Below are positions 56,254 through 64,000 of a DNA stretch of 64,000 nucleotides, piece after piece; the stretch's first letter is position 1, and each line of letters opens with the position of its first letter. This DNA comes from Orobanche coerulescens (lineage: Eukaryota; Streptophyta; Magnoliopsida; Lamiales; Orobanchaceae), in the NCBI GenBank assembly GCA_033398695.1, contig CM065815.1, forward strand, positions 13,422,501 to 13,486,500, written 5' to 3'. The notes below the pieces were generated by a model that was given only the letters and a program-made list of their open reading frames with translations, did no database searches and had not been told where the DNA came from. A program made the translations under genes and the position numbers.

Positions 56254-57422
56254 GTTCTTGGTGAGTCGGCTGGATCAATGTTAGGACTAGAATTGGAAGG
56301 GCTTATACAGCGAGCCAGGGGTTACAAGAAAGAATTTGGTGATTCATTTGTCTCAGTTGAGCATTTAGTTCTTGCTTTTGCAAATGATGTTCGATTCGGG
56401 AAGCAATTATTTAAAGATTTTCAACTTTCCTTGGAAACACTAAAAGATGCTGTTCAGGCCATAAGGGGACGCCAAACAGTTATTGACCAAGGTTATAACT
56501 TACGTCATTTGTATCTTATATTCTGTGAATTATATATCTCACTTACGTCCCCTCTGCCACCCAACCCCCACTCCCACCCTGGTGCTTCCCGAAAAATGTT
56601 CTTTTTTTTCTTTTTGGATTAAGTATAAAATCTGTTATTACATTTGGATAAAAACTGACATTACTCATGGGACGGCAATATCGGACTGCTCTTTGGCGTA
56701 ATGGTGGTTTTGTTTTGAGGTTCTGCTAGTCATGTTTCTTGTCAAATAGCATTGAGCATAAAGGCTCTCTCTGGTTTTACTCAGACCCTGAAGGAAAATA
56801 TGAAGCATTAGCGAAATATGGGAAAGATTTAACAGCCATGGCAAGAGCTGGAAAGCTGGACCCTGTTATAGGAAGAGATGACGAAATACGCAGATGCATA
56901 CAAATTCTTTCAAGGAGAACCAAGAATAATCCTGTTCTAATTGGTGAGCCTGGTGTTGGGAAAACTATAATTTCTGAAGGGTAGGCTTCTCGGTCTTCTC
57001 TGTATTTTATCAAATTGATGTGGGCCGACAATCATGAATTGGCAATATTTTTCACTTACTAATCCTCTCAAGGAATCGTATCAGTATAACATAATGAAAT
57101 TGGCTGATAGGGCTCTTGTTAACACAAAAAGTACTGCACAATTCTCTTCTTGATTCAATTATTTCATTTTCCGACTTATAATGTTACTTTGAATGGCAGG
57201 CTTGCCCAGATAATTGTGCAAGGATATGTTCCCCAAGCTTTGATGAATCGCAGGGTGAGTAATGTCTGCACATCAAGTTAAACTATCTATATTGAAACCC
57301 CAGCTTGCTTGCCCACTGTGTTTGTGTATGTGGTTCTGCAGCTTTCTTAGTTTTTCCTTGTAAACGACAAATGTTAAAGTGGAATCCCCTTTTGATTTAG
57401 TTGATATCTCTTGACATGGGAG
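56254..57422 (+). pseudogene. ClpB3-like: Captured chloroplast-type ClpB (Hsp100) fragment: three exons plus start of a fourth
   Basis: ClpB is the ATP-driven disaggregase of chloroplast stroma. Exon 56254-56491 (VLGESAGSMLGLELEGLIQR ... RGRQTVIDQ) encodes the second half of the Clp N-domain. Exon 56785-56980 ([20 protein letters not shown] ... ISEG) starts AAA module 1 and holds Walker A GEPGVGKT at 56944-56967. Exon 57200-57254 reads LAQIIVQGYVPQALMNRR. All introns start GT and end AG in matching phase, and the joined exons contain no stop. A fourth exon starts at 57401 (LISLDMG) and breaks after about 22 bases. The transit peptide, Walker B, middle domain and AAA module 2 are missing, so it cannot be a working ClpB. 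A transcript could still be made from the element. Confidence 0.88.
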
Positions 57423-58538
57423 AGATATTTTTATCAGTTATTAACATTTAGGTGTAAAACAAAGTGGGATTTCTGGACTTCCACAAAATTGCTATTTCAT
57501 TTTTCCTTATACTGTAGTTTGCAAATAGAAACTCCATTTTGCAGAAGAAATGGCTCTATAAGCTCGAGTAAGACCTACCTTTCTATTGAAAAGCTTCACA
57601 GTACAACTTAGATGTAGGTTCATCAAACTTTCTCATTGATTTTGATTTTTTTTAACTATTTAATTTTTTATATATTTATATATATAAAATGATTAGTTAT
57701 ATGTTTGAGTTCATGTTATTTCACACCCAATGTATTTGCCCATATATTTTTGGCCATTTTTAAAATTTCTGGCCTATTTTCTTTAAATAATTATTAATAG
57801 ACTTCTAATAAAAAAGATCGTGGTGGTCCATGCCTTATTGGCATTGCAACAGCTTATAGCTTCATGTCTTTTATACAAAAAAAAAACTAAACCTTGATTT
57901 ATCAAATCTTACTAAGTAAAGATTTTTGAATAGTTTATTTTCTGTCATTTTAACCTTAAAAAACATAGGCTTAATCATCCCAGTCTTTGTCTGCACCTGA
58001 ACTAAAGAGTAATGGTGGCCGGATGAAAGAGACTGAGAGTTGTTGTACTTAGTCAGATTGTAGTGAAGTATGAAAAGCGCCGCCTTAGTGAACGGAAGAA
58101 AATGGGCATTGGTCGCAGTGAGGTATTCTTCATAGTTATTGTTGAAAATTACATTCTAAACTGTCTTATCTTCAACATGTGCATTTGTGCACACGCGTTG
58201 ATGTCTGTGGCATGGACCTCTTTTACTTGCAGGAGATGAATACATTGTACAGATTTTGGTGTTATTTTTTAAGGGATATTTGTTTACCTTCCATATACAA
58301 TGACTTCAAGAAGTTGGCTTTAGAAGATGCCGCTGGTAATTACAATTATGGAATAGAGTGCCTATTCAGGTTTTATAGGTAGGATTTGTATATTGCTTCT
58401 TTTTTGTTTCTTTTCTTATTCTTCGAATTACTACTATATACTATAGAGGGAGAAATAGGGTTTCGTGCCCCATAAAATAATATTTTCCTCTCTTACTATC
58501 AACAGCATAAATAAAGACAGAATATCCCAGTCTCATCA

Positions 58539-58806
58539 ATGGCGACCACGTTTTCCTCCTTCTGAACTCCGATCGTCTCCTCCGCCGCGCTCCCTGACCC
58601 CAGAAAATCCGATTCCAGGCGCAGATCTAACAACTGGTGGGCCCCGATCTTCGCCTGGCCGTCGGATCCGGACTACATTAGCAGCAGCCAGAGCTCCAAC
58701 AACGCTAGGGCAGGTTCGGGCCACGATTCCACCAGAGTATCAACGAAATTTGGGGGCCGAGAAGATTTGCAAGACTGTTTATCACAGAAATTGTGAGGTT
58801 ACATGA
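58539..58806 (+). pseudogene. Unidentified first-exon fragment, plastid-protein-like
   Basis: ATG at 58539 in good plant context, preceded by a UTR-like stretch. The frame starts MATTFSSF and meets TGA at 58563-58565, then stays open in the same frame through PIVSSAALPDPRKS, RRRSNNWWAPIFAWPSDPDY and SSSQSSNNARAGSG to a stop near 58798. The Ser/Thr-rich, acid-poor N terminus resembles a chloroplast transit peptide. The sequence looks like a first exon of a nuclear gene, but I do not recognise the protein with certainty. It sits inside the LARP1 intron. Confidence 0.55.
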
Positions 58807-59141
58807 GGTATGAAATTTCTGCTGCAAATATTATTACTCTAGCACAGTAAATGGGGCATATAATAATATCACATTCCTGTATGTAGTAACCGGAAGACTA
58901 AGATACTGCACTGAGTTGTTTGCTGGATAATAATATCATTTTTTAGGCTTTTTATGATACTGTTATTTGATGATTTAGGTGTCTAAAGGTTTCTCATTTA
59001 AAAATCCATATTAAACTGGGATTAAAGAAATGATTGTGTTTGCTCAAAAAGCCTTTGACTTAAATTATTTGATTCGATAAAAGAGGCTTATTCTGTACAT
59101 TAACAATTTCACACTCAAACTGTGTTGCGTGTGCTATTTAG

Positions 59142-59301
59142 GCTGGTCTTCAACGATTAAAGGATTATCCTCAACCCTTTTGGTTGGCTCTTTTTGCGGA
59201 GGGAGCTTCGTTTACTCACCCAACAACTTTTGGCAACTCAATAATACGCATCTTCAAATGGGCTTCCTGTTCCCAAAATTGTCCTAATTCCGCGAACAAA
59301 G
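59142..59301 (+). pseudogene. LPAT2-like: Captured LPAT (1-acyl-glycerol-3-phosphate acyltransferase) exon
   Basis: LPAT acylates lysophosphatidic acid to phosphatidic acid in the ER membrane. The exon begins after TTTAG at 59142 with [21 protein letters not shown], which matches the plant LPAT2/3 block around conserved motif III. The family EGTR motif reads EGAS here. After FTH a one-base shift moves the rest ([20 protein letters not shown]) into another frame. A GT donor follows AAAG at 59302. The changed motif and shift exclude activity. It lies within the LARP1 intron on the same strand. Confidence 0.8.
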
Positions 59302-59479
59302 GTTACACATCTTTCTAAAATGATGGGATAACGATTCTTTCTTGGTTTGTTGTTTTATTTCTTTTTAGCTTTTCGGGTCTTACCATATAGTTATAGTGTT
59401 CATATAGTTCATAATATGCCAAAATATTGTATAATTATTAACAGTTATATATGGAAATCATCGGGTTTTGTGAGATTGA

Positions 59480-59900
59480 CGAAGGTATTAATAATTCTAA
59501 TTTCTTAACAGGACGAATGAAAAATCAGTGACATCTAACAGCTCTTAGACAACAAGTATGTTTGGGCCACTTTTGGGGTCGAAATGGGTGTTGGATTGGA
59601 GGCTCAGATGGATGTGTTACACTGCTAAAATAGGGACTGGAGCGAGTGCTAAAGTGGGTGCAAACGAGTGTGTTCTGGTGGGTTGGGTCAATGAAAAGGA
59701 CCTGTTTGATGGGAATAGCTTCAACTTCACGAAAGCATCTTCAGTCAACTGACAATGGTGAACTCAAGTTCTATCCAAACGCTCCTATTCACACGGAAAA
59801 GTCCCCTACAGTTGTTGCTATTAATGTAAGATGCCTGCCTGTTTATTCTCATAGTCGTGCATATGATCAACAGCCTGTCGATTAAGTTTGTTAATAAATA
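59480..59900 (+). pseudogene. Unidentified exon-like fragment
   Basis: An open frame at 59558-59752 (GTGASAKVGANECVLVGW) and a second at about 59755-59828 (DNGELKFYPNAPIHTEKSPT, ending before a GTAAG donor at 59827) look exon-like by codon use and by the splice donor. I cannot assign either to a family. It lies between LPAT and the third LARP1 exon. Confidence 0.35.
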
Positions 59901-60569
59901 TTTGGTTTCTATGTCAACAAGAATTTAGTTTTTATATCTGCAAGTTGCATTCCTTATTTCACTTTCTTAATTCCTTTTACGTGATTTGCTTTTGTTTTGA
60001 TATGATGGGGGTTGCATATGGGTGTCAATCAATTACTGCCGAAAACAAAAAATAACACACACAAAAAAAAGGGAGATAATTACCAAAACAAAAGAAAATA
60101 TGCTTCAACAAGACCCGCTGCAACGCAGCGGGCTCCCCCACTTGTTTTCTCTATGCTTGTATATTTTTTAATTTAATTATTTGTCCTCGTATCCTTGGTC
60201 AGATTTTCTTTCAAAATAACTGTTTGCAGTTATATTCTCTATTTAACTTGTTTTCACTTATTTTTTATTATTATTGTTATTATTTTTATTTCAGCTATGG
60301 ATTAGAGAAGGAATTTAGATAAGACATCTATGAGGACTTTGAACAGCTGACACTTGATTTTTATAAAGATGGAAACCTTTATGGCCTGAAAAAATATTGG
60401 TAATTGCTGACCTTTTTAAATCTTGGTAGTTGCTTATAATGATACTTTTTCACGCTTTAGTTCTAGTTTATCATGATCATGGTATGTCCTGTGTTTTGTA
60501 TCAGAATTTAACAGATTTGCTCTGTAGTTTTTTTGGCTAATTGTCATACTTTGTAGTTAACTGTTGATT

Positions 60570-60775
60570 CGTTTGGTGATTGGTACTAATGAGCCACAAA
60601 CTGGCCAACATAGCAGTGGAGGCTGGGAACTTCCTTCAACTGAGGGAGATAATGCGGGCTCTTCTCAAATACAACAACATACTTTACAACTGCGAGTGCA
60701 GGAAAGAAGTCGAAGACGCAAAACGTTCTGCTCGATGTAGACCATGAGGCAACTAGAGCTGTCGTTTTGGGGGGC
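60570..60775 (+). pseudogene. Unidentified coding-like tail in the CACTA-like element
   Basis: An open stretch reads GTNEPQTGQHSSGGWELPST then GDNAGSSQIQQHTLQLRVQE and ends at a stop near 60740. The Gln/Ser-rich composition suggests a protein C terminus. Not identified; it could belong to another captured gene. Confidence 0.3.
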
Positions 60776-61079
60776 TGAGATGATGAAATTTTGCTAAGTG
60801 ACTCAAGTAGTTTTGTTATATTTATGGATTGCGATGGTAATTTGTTCTTAGCTATTAAATAGTACTTCAGCTAATTGTTGAATGGCATTTTAAGTTAGAT
60901 TTTGGATGTTGGATTATGTAAGTGCATTTGGCTATTTGATTATGGATTGAATATTTGGCAGTCATGTTTTAGATGTTATGGTTGACAGTGTTTTAATGGT
61001 ATTGACTGTTTTATGGTAATATTTATTTTCCAATATAACATGTTGCTTTTTACCATGAAAAATATTGGTAAAAACCTGC

Positions 61080-61571
61080 AAAAATGTAGCCATAGACTCT
61101 AATTTATAATTCCTCCTGTTGGAAAAATATAAAAATTGTGTTGGCAAAAATTAAAAGTGTGTTGGCAAAAGTTGGAACTGTTCATATATAAGTGTAGCCA
61201 TAGTGTTAAAGTTGTTGGTAAAGATGTCAAAGTGTCGCAATTTAATGTTACACTAGACCCCATGAGTGTTAGCATTGGTCTACAGCTACACAAACATTTG
61301 TGTCACTAAATATATAAAAGTGTGGCCTTAAGTCTACAGCAACACAAAATCTAGTGTAGGCACAGCTAAGAAAAGTGTTGGCATAGGGGTCTATTGTTAC
61401 ACTTTTTTCACATGTTACTAAAAACAAGAAAAGTATTACCTTAGACCCCTATGGTTGCGGCTGTTTTTGTAACACCTTCAAATTTGGTCAAAGTGTAGCC
61501 GTAGCCTATTTTTTTGCCTTCAGCAACACTTTTTGGACTTTTGAACACAGTTTTTCAGGTGTTGCTGAAAC
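61080..61571 (+). repeat. Right subterminal repeats of the CACTA-like element
   Basis: At least six copies of AGTGT(A/G)GCC(A/T/G)TA-type words (about 61190, 61319, 61496 and others), repeated GTGTTGGCA, and AGCAACAC/GTGTTGCTG pairs. CAAATTTGGTCAAAGTGTAG matches a block near the left end in inverse order, supporting one element with two related ends. Confidence 0.65.
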
Positions 61572-63280
61572 CCATAAGAAAATGTACCGATAAGGGTGTT
61601 GGAAAAAGCCCCTGAGACGATGTCACAATCCTTTTTAGAGAATACAACGGTCGGAATGTCACCTGAGAAATCCGCTGTGCCCAGAGGAGTTTTCGAAGGT
61701 TGGTCTTTGGAAACTGCATCAGCAAAAGACCGAGGCCGACCTTTCTGGACCTTCACCGAGATCTGCTCCTCAACTCTTATGTCAGCATTTTTGCAGGGAA
61801 TCAAAATCGATTGATCTCCAAGGGCCGGGTCTGATGAGCCTTTCTGATACCTCTCGGTGCCCGATTTTCAATTGCAATCCGTCACTTCAGATGAATCTTC
61901 CCAAAAGACTTCTCGGAAAAGATCGATGTCCGACCTATTCATGGAAACCGCCTTAGATTTTATCAACCCCGTCGGATATAACCTCACTTCATTTTGATGT
62001 ATACATATACATACGCCATGTTTGGATGCATCAACTGATAATCTAGCTGATTGTTAATAATTTAGCTGGAAACTAATAATCTAGATTATATCAGATAATC
62101 TAGCTGAAAATTGATAATCTAGCTGTAGTATGATAATTTAGATTATTGTATTTTAAAGTGTTTGGCAAAACTAGCTATCATACTAGCTGAAATTTATAAA
62201 ATGACATAAAGGTACATCTTTTATATTTATTGTTATATTACAATATTACAAAAACAACCTTAATATATATATATATATTAACTCTTATGTTGCTTATTAT
62301 TCTTTGACATTATGCAATATTATTATTTATTTGTTTTCAACTTCTAATGGTATTTTAGGTTTTTTTTATGTTCTTATATTATTATACAAATTTTATACAA
62401 ATATTTATTAAGGGTAAAATCGGAATGAAAAAATAAAATCTATATATATATATAATATACATTAAGGGTAAAATCGGAATAAAAAAATAAAATCTAGTAG
62501 CTTTGGATTGAAAGCTATATTCGAAAGCGTTTGCATTTAATCTAGATTAAGATTATAATTTAGATTAAATTAGCACCATCCAAACAAAATTTTGAAGGTC
62601 AAATTAGATTATTTGAACAACTTTAATCTAGATTAAGATTATAATCTAGATTAAGTGGTCATCCAAACATACCCATAGTGTATGTTATTCATGTATATTT
62701 AGGCTCTGTTTAGTATTAACTTATAAGTTCACGTTCACGTAACAGACTTATTGGAACGTAAAATTAGTCTGTTACGTGAACGCGAGCTTATAAGCTCATG
62801 GACTTATCAGCTAGCATATAAGCTAGCTAATTTTATAAGCTAATAAAGTTATAGCTTATTTTTTTAACAAGCTAACTTATCATCTTTCATATTCCAATTA
62901 TACCCTTGAATTAATAATAACAAAAATAATAATAAGACAATTAAAAATATAACACATAATATTCATGCTCTTTATGTCATATACCAACTAGCTTATAAGT
63001 TAATTTACTAAACACTAAACATGTACATTAAAATCAGCTAGCTTATCAGCTCATTCGCTAAACACGTACACCAAAATAAGCTAGCTTATCATCTAACTTA
63101 TCAGCTAGTTTTGCTAAACAGAGGCTTAGACTATATTTAGTATTATCTTATCAGATAGCTTATAAGCTCATGGAGCTTATCAGTTAGCTTATAAGCTAGC
63201 TGATTTTATAAATTAATAAAGTTAGCTTATTTTTTTAACAAACTGGCTTATCATCTTTCGTATTCAAATTATACATTTAA

Positions 63281-63313
<33 letters not shown>

Positions 63314-63386
63314 CAGAAGTTCATAACCAAAACAATGACGATTTAGTATAACAGTTTATACACAAAGGTCTCTTTTATTTTTATTT

Positions 63387-63423
<37 letters not shown>

Positions 63424-64000
63424 TTAAAAGTATAACACATAATATTCATGCCCTTTTATGTCATTTTACCAACTAGCTTATAAATTAATTTACTAAACAC
63501 TAAACACGTACATTAAAATCAGTTAGTTTATCAGCTCATTCGCTAAACACGTACACCAAAATCAGCTACCTTATAAACTAGCTTATCAGCTACCAACTAA
63601 CTTATCAACTCCACCTAGCTTATCAGCTAGTTTTACTAAACAGAACCTTATAGCGGAGGTTATATACATATTGGCAGACATTTATGTATATTTACTATAC
63701 AATTGAAGTACACAATGGATTCCAATAATGTACATAATGTGCATAATTGATGTGTGTTAACTGCCTAGAGATGTATAGTTACAATGAAACTCATGTGCAC
63801 AGTGCATTCTTGTGATGTACATAGTGTGTTTTAGTAATGTATATATTGTGGATAATTGGTGTACATTATACATCATTTTTTTTTGTTCTAGATGTTGATT
63901 TTTGGTTGATTATATATATATAGGAAATATATCATATGAAAACTAATTACCTTGTGAAATCTAGAAACTTTTGTAGGCCATTGATATTAGTGATCTAAAC
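61572..64000. repeat. Second copy of 49427-about 51855 (duplicated segment, open to the right)
   Basis: From CCATAAGAAAATG onward the sequence repeats 49427 onward at an offset of 12,145 bases (later drifting by small indels), through LINE ORF1, the GGCATGTTTGGATG MITE (62014-62674), both Harbinger-like MITEs (62702-63125 and 63129-63647) and the TGTACATAATG spacer, and is still matching at the window end. Differences are scattered substitutions, microsatellite length changes and a cluster of AGCT-containing changes at 62030-62200. Confidence 0.93.
61577..61987 (-). pseudogene. Truncated copy of LINE ORF1 N terminus
   Basis: Same as the first about 138 codons of ORF1 at 49842-49432. It has an extra stop where a CGA codon has become TGA (minus strand, near 61868-61870), a typical methyl-CpG change, and it runs into CACTA-like sequence at 61576 instead of the rest of ORF1. 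Confidence 0.88.

Larger units (their letters stand above)
58057..60399 (+). pseudogene. LARP1-like: Captured LARP1 fragment: three DM15-region exons
   Basis: LARP1 is a cytoplasmic RNA-binding regulator of mRNA translation and stability; its C-terminal DM15 repeats bind the mRNA cap and 5' TOP motif. Exon 58057-58122 encodes KYEKRRLSERKKMGIGRSE, exon 58233-58378 encodes [15 protein letters not shown] ... GIECLFRFY, and exon 60295-60399 encodes YGLEKEFR, stop, DIYEDFEQLTLDFYKDG ... KKYW. Splice sites are GT/AG with correct phase throughout (AG + C makes the Ser codon between exons two and three). A TAA at 60319-60321 replaces a codon that is Glu or Asp in the family. The second intron, 58379-60294, contains other captured exons, so it was enlarged by insertion or assembled piecewise. 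Confidence 0.85.
53829..61576 (+). mobile_element. CACTA-like element carrying gene fragments (Pack-type), right end truncated
   Basis: The left end is CACTACACCATATATGGC. The reverse complement of the first 30 bases predicts a right end of GTTGTTGAAAGCCATATATGGTGTAGTG type (in parts). At 61560-61576 the sequence GTGTTGCTGAAACCCATA matches the inner part of that end and then changes into LINE sequence, so about 12 terminal bases are missing. Subterminal AAGTGTAGCC, AACACTTT and GTTACAC words crowd 53860-54080 and 61080-61570, as in CACTA elements. No transposase-like ORF is seen. All recognised gene fragments lie on the plus strand. Confidence 0.68.

Noticed and set aside
56254..57422. A working ClpB gene
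   Set aside because: Most of the protein is absent and the fourth exon is cut after about 22 bases.

Overview
This is a transposon-dense intergenic window from a plant nuclear genome. It is most likely a eudicot, judging by the mix of Sirevirus (Copia), Tekay/Del-type chromovirus (Gypsy), L1-type LINE, Stowaway, Harbinger-like and Mutator-like MITEs, a tRNA-derived SINE and a CACTA element, and by plant gene fragments with plant-type introns. I find no intact host gene. The only host-derived coding sequence is broken exons inside a CACTA-like element. The species cannot be read from the sequence. There is no tRNA or rRNA gene, no CRISPR array and nothing prokaryotic.

Layout. (1) 1-6572: AT-rich DNA with a Helitron-like 3' end, a hAT-type MITE with an 8-bp target duplication, a compound TA/TG/AG microsatellite, a degenerate TTCGAGTCACCTA repeat and a full SINE with a 16-bp duplication. 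(2) 6573-38473: one 31.9-kb Sirevirus-type Copia element inserted into a TA microsatellite (duplication ATATA). Three later insertions split it, each bounded by its own 5-bp duplication: a near-complete Tekay-like Gypsy element (9053-18063, TCTCA), a decayed second Copia element (18649-28163, ACAGC) and a solo LTR (32012-33143, GACCC). With these removed, the host element reads LTR, PBS, gag with coiled coil, protease/integrase/RT/RNase H, redundant polypurine motifs, a long extra ORF (env-like position), PPT, LTR. (3) 38474-43096: a LINE 3' fragment, a Stowaway MITE, a 1.35-kb Mutator-type element with 9-bp duplication that carries a 97-bp tandem repeat, and a fold-back element. (4) 43097-49842, minus strand: a long L1-type LINE with a triplicated ORF1/ORF2 junction. 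(5) 49869-52104: stacked MITEs. (6) 52105-53812, minus strand: the 3' end of another Copia element with a short LTR. (7) 53829-61576: a CACTA-like element without visible transposase, carrying exons of plastid ClpB, LARP1 and LPAT genes plus unidentified fragments. (8) 61572-64000: a second copy of 49427-about 51855.

The most informative points are these. The CACTA right terminus is cut about 12 bp short and fused to LINE ORF1 sequence with CCATA shared at the join, which is best explained by a tandem duplication of a 12,145-bp unit whose second copy runs off the window. The ClpB fragment keeps an open reading frame and correct splice sites across three exons. LPAT and other exons lie inside a LARP1 intron. 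The LINE triplication has a 23-bp templated insert at its junctions. The Sirevirus has several LTR-start-like motifs downstream of pol. By eye, LTR divergence is about 4 percent for the host Sirevirus and about 2 percent for the Gypsy element nested in it, which agrees with the nesting order.
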